Below, one piece after another: positions 32,501-43,592 of a stretch of DNA of 64,000 bases; the first letter of the stretch is position 1, and the number at the start of each line of letters is the position of its first letter. Both the position numbers and the translations under genes were made by a program. Where the stretch lies: NCBI GenBank assembly GCA_964036045.1, contig OZ038383.1:10308430-10372429 (forward strand), given 5' to 3'. Below the pieces are notes generated by a model. It did no database searches. It was given only the letters and a program-made list of their open reading frames with translations, and was not told where the DNA came from. This DNA is from Eutreptiella sp. 'Long Island Sound 2002' (Eukaryota > Euglenozoa > Euglenophyceae > Eutreptiales > Eutreptiaceae).

Positions 32501-34533
32501 TCTGGAGCCGAGTCCTGGCGGAAGGCCAGAGACGGACGTGGACGCCCCGTGAAAAGGAGGCGTATGCCATCGTCATGGCTCTCAGGAAATGGGCTGAGTA
32601 CATAGCCCTCCATCCCGTCACCGTCTGCACCGACCATCAGAGTCTGCAGTCGTGGCACAAGGAACACGTGGACACCCCCTCAGGTCCCGCCTCCCGACGG
32701 GCAAGATGGCATGAGACCTTGGCCAAGTTCGACCTTACGGTTGTTTACATTCCTGGAAAGGATAACACCGTGGCAGACTGTCTCAGTAGGTGGGCCTATC
32801 CCGCCAGCAAGGGCATGCAGGATATCTCTGCCCATGGCGATGAGGCTGAGACCGCTGAAGCCAAGAGAATCATCGAAATGGAGCGCCTGATGGAGGAGGA
32901 GGGTGCTAAATGCTTCGTCGTCATGGCTGCAGATGCCCCCCTCGCGTCGAGGGTGAGCAGAGCGGTCAGAGTACTCGCCCCTGATGGAGCTGAGTCCAAC
33001 AAGCACCTCTTCCCGGAGTCTTGCCTCCAGGACGACTGGACCGACGACTACGCCAAGTCTGAGGCCTTTGCGGCCGAGTATAGGGCTGTGACCGACCCTG
33101 ATGACGGGCAGAGGTGGCCAAAGGGGCTGACTGAGGAAGATGGCAAGCTCTACCGGAATGGTAAGCTGCTAGTACCAGAGTCCCGGGTGCTCGAGCTGTG
33201 TGAAGCTTGGCACCACCACATGCTGCACCCAGGGGTCAAGAAGCAAGCTCTTGACATGCAGCGTCGGTTCGAGATCGACCATATCGTTCTCTACACCGCC
33301 ATCAAGAAGGTCAGGAAGGGTTGTTCGGTCTGCCAGGCCTGCAATCCCGACAACCGGAACGTCAAGGGGGAAGCCCAATGGACCCCGGTTCCTGACCAGC
33401 CCATGGAGAGCGTGGCCATGGACGTCTTCTCCATGCCCGAAGTGCACATTGGCAAGGAGACCTTTGACTGTGTGGTTCTCTGTGTGGACCGCCACAGCGG
33501 CTACGTTGTAGCCGTTCCGGCACGCAAAAAGGGGTTGCTTGCCAGAGAAGTAGCAGTCATGACGATTCGTCATTGGCTGACCGTCTTTGACATCCCCCGC
33601 ACCATTTGCAGTGACCGAGGGCCCCAGTTTACTGGTGGCTGGTTCAAGGCTATGTGTTCCCTCATGAGAATACGTCATGCCAAGAGCGTCACCTATCTCA
33701 GCCGGTCTAACGGCCGTGCTGAAGTGGCTGGACGGCAGCTGTTCGAGAAGCTGCGCAAGATCCACATCACCAATCCACGTCGGAACTGGTTTGAGGAGAT
33801 GTGGCCTGCTCTGAAGGCCCTTCATGACACCCCCACTCCGGGCGGTTTGTCCCCTCACCAGATTCTGTTCGGCAGGGACCCCCTGGGCAGGGGACTTCCC
33901 TTGTCTGGTGATGGCATGGCTATGGATGCCAAGGAATTCTTCGCGCGGCAAGAGCAAACGGCGCGGGACATCCGCCAGCAGCTTGAGAAAGAGCATGCTG
34001 AGCGTCAGAAGTCCGCCCCGAGCTCGACAGCGCAGAAGTTCAGGGTGGGAGACCCGGTGTGGGTGATCAGACCCCGCCCTATGGGCACCCACAGCACCAA
34101 GACCTGGTTCACACCCGGCGAGGTGGTCCGCAGGATTGGTGAGGACACCTACCGCATCAAGGTGGGTCACGGACAGTTCCGGGAGCGCCACGAGAGTCAA
34201 CTCCGTGTGCGGGAACCCGACCTCCGTGGCCAGCATGTGTCCCTGAACTATGCCGCACATGAGGCCGATTCGGACGACGACTATGCTGAGCAGGACGACT
34301 ATACAGTCGAGAAGATCCTGGCTCAGCGTCCGAAGGCCTCGGCACCAGGAGGTCTGGAGTTCAAGGTTCGTTGGCGAGGCTATGGGCTGTCCCACGACAC
34401 CTGGGAACCCGTCTCCTCGTTCGTGCCGCGGGTCAATACTCCCTTCATGGAGTACATCCGCAAGCACAAGACCAAGATCCACGTTTCGGACTTGGCAGCA
34501 CTCACCCGGGCGATTGCAGCCAGGGGTGCCTGA
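29551..34533 (+). CDS. pol: Pol polyprotein: protease, RT, RNase H, integrase, chromodomain
   Basis: The frame continues directly from gag after its TAG. Counting residues from codon 29602: aspartic protease with D133-T-G-A; reverse transcriptase about 640-830 with F777-V-D-D780 as the YxDD box; RNase H from about 937 (RTDAS) to KDNTVADCLSR; integrase zinc finger with HHH near 1203 and CSVCQAC near 1241; integrase core D1274, D1338, E1374 (D-D-35-E); C-terminal chromodomain about 1566-1625 with aromatic Y, W and W positions. The first in-frame ATG comes after the protease DTG, so a separate start would lose the protease; expression by readthrough of the gag stop is inferred. The copy looks intact. 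The chromodomain would direct integration toward marked chromatin, as known for this clade. Confidence 0.93.
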   Translation, partial: RSPCSQGPQLGRSQDGDVGSAEPSQSGVDKHKGTAAGGRPGPAPSRGGGVRASEGTNPCTRPSFATKNVFDVLQDLSESIGGSPGPQLDAADGQPEPIVHDLHQSLVELLERPEILSLRAVGRVGRERQLHLKVRALCGEVEKVFDVLVDTGAQVSLVKAGLLPPECLTDSRKPVRLKVANGQYMVGGTKEAAIGLQFVNHRELSRPDLGKEILLHGRFYEAEMDWDMIVGYDFMMETDSGVLPAQASMTLYQDDQLSWLLSPEHHVECQWIHPECNQLEVAALDTEPTGPANQEYGVRPEVASRVVADFGASDLALDAFSSGTSAHLRVCEKYWSAQDSAWKKHWGPHQGLMWIHCPRWDIPRAIAKIRKDRSKAVLVVPMGCTEEESTRHWVASLTNMTLNKVVLPAGESVYQDAKGQPMPPQRWPTEFHYVDGGLDQADTTDFVCVNRIIAEPWRQCFAVPPVDIEESESEEPLTEEEWDLVQGYMDQPFHDWGNQREGKGQDKAWWEVDSIVSGSYDGDTFVRRVLDHLSSQDEPIGGNPPTYGDLFRGKTRDGPLGHLGRPPEPKASGVATPQVSSVVQVPGKAKAESDDCPKIQALRARLKQKYGDTFFSGKTVFPPPVRGPYGEAKIRLKQDPRVYRHREFALRGERKDAMEKILRDFIQRGWLEPCHSEWASPCFVVPKKVAGEWRLVVDYRGLNAQTQHDSYTLPLIEDMLQKQHRRRIFTVIDLKHGYHQMPLAEESRACTAMSTPLGPLQWKVMPMGVTNGNAAFQRMLENVLEPVRDCADPFVDDVIIASGDPSMSYEELLEAHERDVTRVLDLLVRHKLTGSSDKATIAVSEVVFAGHVVGNGQRKPIPGKVAAIEHWEKPKTVSELRAYLGFCNYYSGYIKMYAKYAAPMTTMLKGNREETKKGSKKALVWTEESDRAFEGMKQALLSAVGLHLVDPDRGFVLRTDASDYAIGTVLEQVLDDGRHVPVAFWSRVLAEGQRRTWTPREKEAYAIVMALRKWAEYIALHPVTVCTDHQSLQSWHKEHVDTPSGPASRRARWHETLAKFDLTVVYIPGKDNTVADCLSRWAYPASKGMQDISAHGDEAETAEAKRIIEMERLMEEEGAKCFVVMAADAPLASRVSRAVRVLAPDGAESNKHLFPESCLQDDWTDDYAKSEAFAAEYRAVTDPDDGQRWPKGLTEEDGKLYRNGKLLVPESRVLELCEAWHHHMLHPGVKKQALDMQRRFEIDHIVLYTAIKKVRKGCSVCQACNPDNRNVKGEAQWTPVPDQPMESVAMDVFSMPEVHIGKETFDCVVLCVDRHSGYVVAVPARKKGLLAREVAVMTIRHWLTVFDIPRTICSDRGPQFTGGWFKAMCSLMRIRHAKSVTYLSRSNGRAEVAGRQLFEKLRKIHITNPRRNWFEEMWPALKALHDTPTPGGLSPHQILFGRDPLGRGLPLSGDGMAMDAKEFFARQEQTARDIRQQLEKEHAERQKSAPSSTAQKFRVGDPVWVIRPRPMGTHSTKTWFTPGEVVRRIGEDTYRIKVGHGQFRERHESQLRVREPDLRGQHVSLNYAAHEADSDDDYAEQDDYTVEKILAQRPKASAPGGLEFKVRWRGYGLSHDTWEPVSSFVPRVNTPFMEYIRKHKTKIHVSDLAALTRAIAARGA

Positions 34534-36015
34534 TCAGCGCCCTGAGCTCTCCCCTGATGCGTTTTGAGCGCTTGTGAGGCCGACGTATCGTCCCTTGCTT
34601 GCTTACTCTCTTCCATCTTTCGGTGACAGAGTGGCCATATACCCCCCCTGCTGAATCCAGAGGAGGATGGCCCCTCTCTTCAATTCTACTCGTCACTCCC
34701 CACCTGCTGAATCCTTGGGAAACCAGGTAGGCGACTGACCTTCATTTTTCTGAGCTCTTGGGGCCTTGAAGCCCATACGACGTTGCGCAACGGATGCCGC
34801 TGTCATCGGCATTGCGATTTTTGAGTGTGTGGTCTGGTCCCATGGCACTTGTGGGATCCAGACCAGTCTGCGTGTGTCGCGACTATATATGGCCTGAACT
34901 CAGGCGTTTTCCTGTCCACCCTCCTGTATATGCCTTATCCTGACCGTGGCGTGGTTTGGCGCTCTCTCCAGAGCGTGTTTACACGCCTATTTACCCAGAT
35001 TATTGCTTGTTTCTCTGCCCTCCAGGATATGTGCATCTGTATGTTAAGTGTCATCAGCCCATCGCTGAGGGATGGACTGTTTTTCACCACGAATCGGGAT
35101 ACAGAGGCGCCCTGAGTCGCCGTTTACATGTTTGTACATATGGTCCAGCCTGGACCAGTACCGCAGAACATATTCTACTGTTTGAGTGCCCGTGATACCG
35201 TGTTGCCCTATTCGCTGTGATGTGTGGAGATCCTGATAGCGCCAGGCGGGAAGCCCAGTTGCCTGACTACACTCCCAGCGGTCCGCCACTGTCAGTCCCA
35301 GTGTGAGCCTACCGATTCGCAGACGCACTTGCATTCGGATGGCGTCCTCCGGTGCTCCTGACCTCGGTCAGTCCGCCTGGGAAACTGGTGGTTTGAGGAG
35401 TCGACGCCTCCGCCCACACTGCATGAGGACTCCCTCATGTATGGCCTTCGTGGTAATAGGGCGAGGGAAAAGACGGCCTTGATGCCCGATCCCTTAAGGA
35501 GGAGCTACCTTAAGATCTGGGGTTCTTAAGGAGTTCGACTATGGCACTCTGGACTCGCGTCGTATGGATATGGACATGGTGCGCCCGAGGAAGGACCCGT
35601 GGGGACTCTCCCCAGTCGGCGGGCCTTGGGAAGCTTGGGGTAGCCTGATGGATCTTTGTGGTCGCTCTCGACCTGTGGGACCACCTCGGTCGTCGTGTGT
35701 CGCCTATGTTGGCCGTGTATGCCACTACCACTGTGGTGGTGACCGTAGCAGCCGGCACCCGGTGCGCCTGGTATGGGTTAACGGGTCCTTTGGATGCCGA
35801 ACAATCGCCGCCAGGACCCGGGACTTGATACTTGATACTGTACCTCTTATTACTAACATCTACAGCATCATACCTGTTTTACTATGCGTTGGAATGGGCA
35901 GCCTAACCCAGAATCGGCCTGAAGTGAGGATGTGACACCCCCCCCCTTCAGGGGATGGTCCTGGGTACCCGCTGCCACGCTTGGGTGTTATCGAGCCCCC
36001 CCCAGGGTTCGCTCT
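34534..36015 (+). other. 3' untranslated region of the 17-kb chromovirus
   Basis: About 1.5 kb between the pol stop and the polypurine tract. Frames are short and without motifs. C-runs occur at about 35936-35948 and 35996-36004. No env-like frame or antisense ORF could be supported. Confidence 0.55.
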
Positions 36016-36026
36016 AAGGAGGGGGG
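36016..36026 (+). other. Polypurine tract of the 17-kb chromovirus
   Basis: AAGGAGGGGGG ends exactly at the TG of the 3' LTR, the usual site of plus-strand DNA priming. Confidence 0.85.
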
Positions 36027-38992
36027 TGAAGCGGTACCCAGAACCCCATGGCTAGGTTACGGCATAAAACCGGTCTCCGGTCCACTAACCCCATGTACGG
36101 AAGGGAAGACGCCCGTTGACGCTCCGTTCCGTGCCGTAAAGCCCCGCATCGGCAACCGATGCACCGCCAGCGGAGATTTGTGTATCAGAATATCAGGAAT
36201 CCACAGGGTTTTATTTTCATATTGTTTCCGTCAATTTTTACGCTTCCGTTCTGATACTCACTGTTTTGACTGCTGGCGGTTGGATCGCGACTTTACCGTA
36301 ACCGCCAGTTTAACTGTTTATAATGGAAATTTTAACGCAATCCGTCACGAAGGCTCCAAAGCCTTCAGGAACTGCATGGACGCTTCCGCAATTTTCACAT
36401 CTTACACTCGCAACCTTAATCCGAATTTTTCAGGATGTCGAAATCGGATTTTCGACTTCGACATCCCCGCACTTGATTTGACCTCTTTCGAGTGGACCTA
36501 CGTGCTTCCCTACGCACGAATCAACTTTCCTTTTATCTTGCCCTCCATTTGTCTTAAAGATATGGGCAAAACAAAGTTGATTCGTGAGGCCACTTGTGAA
36601 GGTCATATCTCGTGTTGCTTGCGAGGAATGACAATAAGGAAACGTGGGATGTATTCACAATACTCCCGACGTAATTTAGGAAGCTTCATATGCCTTGCGT
36701 CTCCACACGTGCGCGCTAGTGTAAGGGATCATGGTCAAGAGGGTAGAGTTTGCGTTATAACTCTTTGGCCATGACATTGCGTGCGTTAAGATAACTTTCG
36801 AGTGTAGCGCTCAAGTGTTGGTGTTGCATAGGAACTCTCCTTGAGTTCCTATGAGCGATTGACACAAAGTTATGCCCTTGGAGGGGCATGACATATCGTG
36901 GGGGGAGCTACCTTTTTGGGCAATATGTGGAATGTGCCATGTGTTGTGTTGCGTGCCCATTTGGCGGGTCCATTGCTCCAAGCCGAACCCGCCAATGGAC
37001 CTCATATTGTGTAAGCCCCTTCTCCATACTCCCCACGATCAATTGCAAGCCTAACCTTCGTGAAGGGAAACTTGTGTGGCGATCCCAAAGCGATGCGTTG
37101 GGAGCAAGGTGTGTGTTTTGCAATTTTCCATATTTTCATGTGCCCACTTGGAAGGAAGCGCTCGTTACCTTTCAAAGCGCCCCAAGCGGAGCACATATGT
37201 GGGATCGAAGGTCATTGGTGTCAAGTCATTATGTTTAGAAGGATTAGTTGATTGCACGATCCAAGCCGAAGATATTATAATATAATTGTGCGCCTTTCAA
37301 GGCACTTTTGTGTGTCTTTGTGCCAATTTTGCCGTTTTTGGCCCGTCATGATGTCAAGTGGCGACCGTGTATCTCAACGTAGCGTTCAATTGACATCATG
37401 ACCTAAGTATGTTATGAAGGTACATACTTCGGTGCCCAACATATCTTGGACCCGGCGAATAACTCCTCTTAGGCTTGGCATACCGTGGCCACCATGTTGG
37501 CGATTTGGGACTATCCCAAATCATGGGCTCACTTGGCGACCCTGCCATTCCCAATACCGGAGGAGTTGGGCGACGCCCAAAAGATATGTTGGACACATAT
37601 GACTTGATACCAATCCTATGGCACACTTCGTCCGAGTCGGGCATGTGCCTCATTTGCCCCAACCATGAGTGTGCGCATTTTTGGCCATTTTGAGCAATTT
37701 TCCACTTTTGCTGCCCGCCGTGCACCATGTTCTAACCTCCGTGCACGCCGGACGCTTGGACCAATGGACCATATATGACATGGGTGATATGGACATTGGT
37801 CCCCATGGTTCACACACCACGTGGGCGAAGCGGAGCAACCTTCGTTAAGGCGCTAGCCCAAAGTGAGTGTGGGCAATTTTGCCATTTTGGCATTTGTGGA
37901 CCCAATTGGGATCGTCACCACGCCAAGTGGCATGGAGATCCTTGAGAGCCAAGGGCATGGGAGTCTCGGTTGGACTCCCGGTGGATCGCGTATGGAATGG
38001 CGGATCCGATCTCCATGCCGGCGTGGAGATATACTATTGGGAGCACACCAAATTTTGGCTCATTTCAAGCAGCCAAAATGACCCAATTTTGGGACCCCAA
38101 TTTCCCCCTTCCCTGTGGTCAATTGGCGGCCCCATTTCTCTAAGCCCAAAAGAAGCCCGGACCCAAATCCAAGTTGTACACTCAGATATAAGTCCTAGGT
38201 CCTGCCTCCTACCCTGTGAGCCATTGGCCTTACCTTGGCCGGGCGAGCCACGCGTGGGAATGACGCCAATTTTGGTGATTTTGGCATCATGACCCCACTT
38301 GACTCATCGGTGTTGCCCTGATGCCGGGACCTCAGAGGGAACCAGGTTGGGTGAGGGCTCCAGGGAGTTCGTACTCGAAGGGCATAGGGTCAGTTGTCTC
38401 GTCCCTACCTCTGGCGGGTCCGGACGAGGGGTCAATTTTGGGAATTTTGGAGCTAATATCAGTTTGGGCTGAAACAGCCCATTTTCAGATACCAACTCCT
38501 GAGGGATTATGGCGGGGCCATATCTCTGGCTCAGAGGCGAGTTGGGACCTGCCGTTAAGGGAGCATAGGGAGCCACTGTCGGTTGGCCTCGGAGTCCCTT
38601 GGTTCCCAGGAACTCGCCTGTGGCTGGGCGGGACACCTCTCCCATTGGCAGGGTTTCAGGGTCCGGACTGAGCCGGGCATGGGTTGTGTTTGAGCCCCCG
38701 CCCCCACCAGCCACTGAGAGGGTCGGACCTGGGATTGGGATACGAGTTGGGATAGAGTGTCTATTGTCCTGTGATGCCCTTACCCCAGTCCAGTCTTAAC
38801 CCCATGTGTACATATCCTGATGTGTTGCTGTACATACTTTCGTTCCCTTGTTGCAGAGTGGCAAGGATCCTGAAACGCTTTGTCACATGACATGAGCGCA
38901 TTGATGCCCTTGTGAGCGTAGTGCTTTGCCTGCCTGCTCACTTGCGCGTGTCCCGCAGCGTCCCGTGGCCGGCCCCCCACGGAAACGCGTCA
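36027..38992 (+). repeat. 3' LTR of the 17-kb chromovirus (2966 bp)
   Basis: Matches 21837-24801 from end to end with about 34 substitutions and one 1-base indel by eye. The clustered changes are near 37624-37630, 38149-38154 and 38431-38455. All the major inverted repeats listed for the 5' copy are kept. Confidence 0.92.
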
Positions 38993-38996
38993 GGAT

Positions 38997-40623
38997 AGAC
39001 CCCTTCTCTTGCGGTAGAGATAGATGACGGACTTAAGCTCCAGGAGGATAGCCTGCATCCTGCAATTCAGTTGAGTGGGATTCACTCTTCATTTAGGAAG
39101 ATAGGCGCCCGCACGGATGGCTTTGTACAACCATCTGCTGGGCAAGGGGCTCGCCGTAATTGGTCTTCCGGTAAGGTACAGAACACACTTTACCTACAAT
39201 AGCATTTTTTGGAGATTTACTACTTCTACTTGTCTGAGACAACCTGACAATGATACATTTCGCGTATGAGGCAGTGGCGACCCTCCAGTCGTGTAGGAAA
39301 TCCGTTGGCTCGCACTAGAGTCGAAAGGCGTTACATGAAAGATCCGACCTTTCAACTTTTTTTCACTTATTACTTACCTACTTCGTTTCCAACCAGCCCC
39401 AGGGGACCAACCCACCCCTACCCGTGAACCCAACCCCTACATTCACACATACAATTCATTGGTTTCCGTCATCTTTAGCACTTTGCCACAACCCATACAT
39501 CTTCTTTCTCTGAATTTACATGATGAATACACTTCTACATTTTCACCCCTTCGTGCAAATTATTTGCATTGGTGATTTAAGTCATTTAGGACATTTTTAC
39601 GCAAATCAGAATTTCTGCTAGCTTCATATCTCATCAGATTCCTCTGGGCTATGTCCTATTGAGGATCATGGTACATAATGCTGTATCTAACCCAATAGGA
39701 TCGCCATGCATATTGCTTTATGCCGCTGTGATGGAATATTGATTCTTTTGTACATGATTTCTAGGCATGTTAGGCAACTGATGTTTCAGCTTTGTTTTCT
39801 AGAGATAGTAAGAAAGTATGAGTAAAAGGTTGGTAATGACGGACTATATCTTTCAAGGTTTTTTTGGTTGAAGTATTAGTATAAATCCCCATACCCCCAG
39901 ACAGATCAATCCCCATGGCCGGGATAAGAAAGAGCGGATCCGGGTCAGATGATGTCTACTCATCGTGACTGCCATCCCCCCCACAGAGTTTGAGCTATAC
40001 CTACCCGCTAAACTAATCAACAGTTAGTCATTACTGATGCTGCCTCACTTTCTCTGTCCATGTAATGCAGGCCAAGAAACCCATTGCATCGAATAGGTAC
40101 CACAATGCATCCAATGCATTTGGTAGCCACATGTAACGCGTCCTTTGAGTAAGGTGGTATATCCTCTCTTTGGATGACGAAGACAAGTCATGTCAATAGA
40201 CAGCTTGGGCAGAGCTTGAATTTCCAGTTTAACCCCACATGTTGCATTTCATTCTCAGTTGGTATTGATTTTCCGTATAGCTCATTGTAATTTATACGTC
40301 TACACCCAAGTGCATTACCCTTACTCTCAATTTTTGCCTGAAGATTTAGGTTATCATTGTTCATACTTTGTATGCTAGCTTTTTGCTTAGTGTTTCTCGT
40401 GTTTCATTTTGAGCCCTACCATATGTACTTAAGACTTAGGAACTAACTTTGCCCTCTTAGGTTGATATATATCTTTACCTCTAGGAAGGGGGTAGTAAGA
40501 CACTACATTGGACACTCAGCACATTCAATATGAGCGTTCCTTATGCCCATACCCCTCCTTATGTTAGATTATCAGCTTGTCATGAATATTCTTAGCGAAT
40601 GTGCATGAAGCTTAGGAAGGGGG
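38997..40623 (+). other. Internal region of the LARD element, right part, with polypurine tract
   Basis: Resumes after the GGAT duplication of the nested element. No frame of note. It ends in the purine tract AGGAAGGGGG (40614-40623) abutting the 3' LTR. Confidence 0.65.
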
Positions 40624-41293
40624 TGTATTAAGTCAGGGCATTTGGGCCTCTCAGAAGCTTTCTAGAGGATCTCTACTAGACCTCTTAGAGCTTCAAGATC
40701 CTAGAACACTAGGATATTTGCTCATATTTGGCTTATATTCCAAGCCTATAGCTTACTGCTAGAGTCTACTGCTCTTAAGTATACTGCAGAGAGCAGAGAT
40801 GTAGGATACATTAGTAGCCATACATGAATAATCACATTCCGTATGCTTATAATGTGATTTAATCATGTTTTATGCTATTTTAGAAGGTTCGCATGTATTA
40901 GAAGTTATTTTGAAGCTATTTCGAAGCTTCAGATGGCCTGTGGCGACTGTCGCCGCCTGCTGTTGGCGACAGCAATTTACGTAATGTTGACAAGGCCTGT
41001 GATAAGATAGACTACTCAGAAAGTTGCTAAAATACAGGTTTCATTGCCTTTTTAATGAGAATTGATTGTTATATCAATTTTCTCGTTGTTTAGGCATGTG
41101 AACCCGTCTTACTGGACCAGCCAGTTGGTCCAGCTCAATGTTCGTTCACGACTTTGCCTTCTTGCTGTTGCCTACTTTGTGCTTGCCGAGGTAATCAATT
41201 GGAATGGAGAAATTCGTTTAAAACAATTTGATTTTGAAGTACAAGACAAGGATAAAAGGGTTTATTGTGCACCCTAAGTACAAGCACAATACA
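40624..41293 (+). repeat. 3' LTR of the LARD element (670 bp)
   Basis: TGTATT...AATACA ends, followed by the GTCTC target duplication at 41294-41298. Uninterrupted partner of the 15650-17888 copy. Confidence 0.9.
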
Positions 41294-41298
41294 GTCTC

Positions 41299-42308
41299 TA
41301 TGTCTGAATGTCCGTGCGTCTGAACATCTGTACGTCTGAATGTCTGTACGTCTGAAATTGTCAAAATCCTTCATGTCCAGGCCATGGTTAAATACCCTGA
41401 ATTACAAACAGAAATTTCAATATTAAAACAGAACTTTTCTTGACTGAGAAATCCTTTATTTTTGCACGCGCGCAACGCATCGTACGCTACAGGACTCGCA
41501 ATCTGGCTACGGGCAGCCCCCTGCTGGGCATAACCCGTCACAATACGGTGGTATTAAAGAAGGTCTATAAGACCAGCCCTTGCCATTGTACGAGCTCTAC
41601 CGCCTATTCCCAACTCTTCCACCTTCTTCCTCGTGACCCCCATTGTCCTTGATCTCACCAAAGCTTTCATGTTTTGTAAAATCCCGACAAATCCCGTGGG
41701 CACACCCGTTGGCAACCCTTGCAATAAGAACAAACCCTTTATCAATAAATTCGAATGAACTTGACGGGTGAGTCCAAAAAACCAATCACAGAAGTCAAAT
41801 TGAATTGAGTGTACCCGCATCAATAGATGGACATGATCATGGAGAGGGAAACAAATAAGACAATGTTGGTCAACAGGAGAGGAAGAAACAGAAGTAGAAG
41901 TGAAGTAGAAATGAAGCCCTGGAATAATGATATGGCTTCGAACAGCAGCAGCGCAGCGAGTGCGCGAGTCGCAATCGCAGTCGCAATCGCACTGCAGCCT
42001 GTGGATACATCTGAAGCATCGAGATGCCAGTTGCGTGAACGAACCGCTGTATGATACTTCGATATCTCTGGACAGGGTTTTTTGTCTTCAAATTTGTGAA
42101 GTGTCTATGTATTGGTGCTCCGTCTAAAGATCCTGCGCAGAGTTTTGTCGATTTGGGATTTGGGATTTTCGAGAAACAAGAGAAACAAGAGAACAAAAGA
42201 GTTCCCAAGTCGAAAACCACAACAAGTGGTAGCCAGCTAGGTGGCGGGGAGATCAATATTCGAGATCAATCTTCGACGCCGTCAAATTGATTTGGATTTC
42301 AATTTGCA
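41299..42308 (+). other. Probable 5' LTR and leader of the split Gypsy element
   Basis: Begins with a short tandem of TCTGTACGTCTGAATG-like units (about 41299-41360). Near the end, TGGTAGCCAGCTAG (42227-42240) follows ACAACAAG and could be a tRNA primer binding site two bases after an LTR ending in CA at 42224. The 3' LTR is not in the window, so LTR limits cannot be proved. Confidence 0.4.
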
Positions 42309-43592
42309 ATGGAGCGACGTTTCGACGAAGCAGCTATGCTGCACTTTATCAGAGGAAGTCTGTTTCCATCCGACTCACCGTTGCATCACGAGTTTTCGAG
42401 TTCGTTAGAAAAGTTCATCGCAGAGCGCATCGCAAGTCGAGAAAGCGAGTGGTTTCCATGCATTTCTCGTGATCTTCACAGCTTGTCGCAGAAGCTTGCA
42501 GATACTCAAGCCAAGGTCATCGAATTGGAACAACGCATCGATGCGTTGCAGACATCAGCAGCAAATGTTACTGCGGCAACTGAGCACCGAGTCGACATTT
42601 TGCAGTCCTCGACGAAGAATGCAACACAAGCTGCTGTAAGCGAACTTCGACGTCTGGAACATGAACTTTCGCAATGTTATGTCCTTCTCAACGAATTTGT
42701 ACAAGTTTCGAGTCAACAATTTTCGAATCACTTCCAGTTTCCACAACAACAACCACAGCGACAACAACAACCACAACCACAGCTGTCTCCTTCGAGCTAT
42801 CCGCCGTATTCACCGTCGAAGAGTTCACCTTTTCCACCGCAACAACCACCTCCACAGCCACCTGTCTTCGACCCGTCGAAGAATACAGCAAACTCAATGA
42901 ACCAAGTCGACCCAGTGCATGCCGCGGTGCACCAAACCAATCCAGCGAATGTCGCCATTCCACGTGCTCCAACATTCGAGATCCTGGGACGTCGTGTTGG
43001 ACGCTTAAACAAGCTGATTCGAAGATTCTCTGGGAGACCGGGATCTGGAGAATTTCGCACATGGAAGGAGGACCTTATGCGAGCTTTCGCTTTGTCGGAT
43101 ATCACTTCAACCGTCGATCAGGTGACCACCATACCGTTTCTCCTTGAAGGCGATGCTGTCGAGTATTATCACAGTTTGACGAAAGTTGTACAGGATGACT
43201 CCTTCGAGCTCATGCGCATGTTGGGTCAACGTTTCGATTGCATATCTCATGAGGCAGTGTACCTGTCGAGGATGTTGACCTTGAAAGAAAGTGAGTTCCG
43301 AACTTGCGTCATCAAGTCGAAGGTTAACACCAGTGACCTCCAGATGGGTTACCTCGTCAACTCTCGATTTGTTGAAGGATTGTCGAATGACGCTGTTCGT
43401 CGGCAGTACATCATTGAGGTCCGTTCGAAATGGCGTTCTGGGAGACCATTCGGCTTCGATACTCTGGTGGAGACCATTGCAGAAGCCTACATGGCGGTCG
43501 GTTACCAACTCGAGGAGGTAGGGAACACATCGAGAACAGCACCTGATACCATGGGTTCCGTGGTCTCAAGACCCCCGCCTATGATGGTTCCG
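42309..43592 (+). CDS. gag: Gag of a second Gypsy lineage, N-terminal part (split by element A)
   Basis: The ATG at 42309 (context TTTGCAATGG) opens 428 codons up to the exact insertion point of element A. The product has a predicted coiled coil (about residues 50-120, with heptad-like Leu/Val/Ile), a Gln/Pro-rich spacer (about 140-190), and a capsid-type core (about 230-395) with FRTWKEDLMRAF and DAVEYYHSL, typical of Gypsy Gag. The remaining 130 codons, with the zinc knuckle, lie at 54972-55364 in the same frame. Without the insertion and one copy of the 5-bp duplication, the frame is continuous for about 558 codons, so gag was open when element A landed. Its 3' neighbour in the original element is the protease at 55300-55791. 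Confidence 0.85.
43588..43592 (+). other. Target site duplication TTCCG, left copy (element A)
   Basis: TTCCG immediately precedes the element A LTR here and immediately follows it at 54967-54971. Confidence 0.85.

Larger units (their letters stand above)
21837..38992 (+). mobile_element. Complete 17.2-kb Ty3/Gypsy chromovirus with 2.97-kb LTRs
   Basis: LTRs at 21837-24801 and 36027-38992 begin TGAAGCGG and end GCGTCA. GGAT is present just outside each end (21833-21836 and 38993-38996), giving a 4-bp target duplication. A polypurine tract AAGGAGGGGGG (36016-36026) precedes the 3' LTR. The internal region encodes gag and pol with every expected domain and no disabling break, and pol ends in a chromodomain, the mark of the chromovirus clade. 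By eye the LTRs differ at about 34 positions plus one indel, roughly 1.2%, so insertion is recent. It sits inside the LARD element. Both the LTRs and gag are unusually long for the clade. Confidence 0.93.
15645..41298 (+). mobile_element. LARD-like non-autonomous LTR retrotransposon, split by a nested chromovirus
   Basis: Identical 5-bp target duplications GTCTC lie at 15645-15649 and 41294-41298. They flank LTRs that begin TGTATT and end AATACA, a 6-bp perfect terminal inverted repeat. A polypurine tract (AGGAAGGGGG, 40614-40623) directly precedes the 3' LTR and fixes the orientation as plus. Without the nested 17-kb element (21837-38992 plus TSD copy) the internal part is about 5.6 kb and has no frame resembling gag or pol, so the element depends on proteins from elsewhere. 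By eye the LTRs differ at about 29 of 670 positions, roughly 4%. No TGG-type primer binding site follows the 5' LTR. Confidence 0.88.

Noticed and set aside
34534-36015. Env-like third gene downstream of chromovirus pol
   Set aside because: No long frame, signal peptide or transmembrane segment found in the region.
35932-36774. 280-codon frame crossing into the 3' LTR
   Set aside because: It joins 3' untranslated sequence to the LTR frame also seen at 21919-22584; the junction has no biological meaning.
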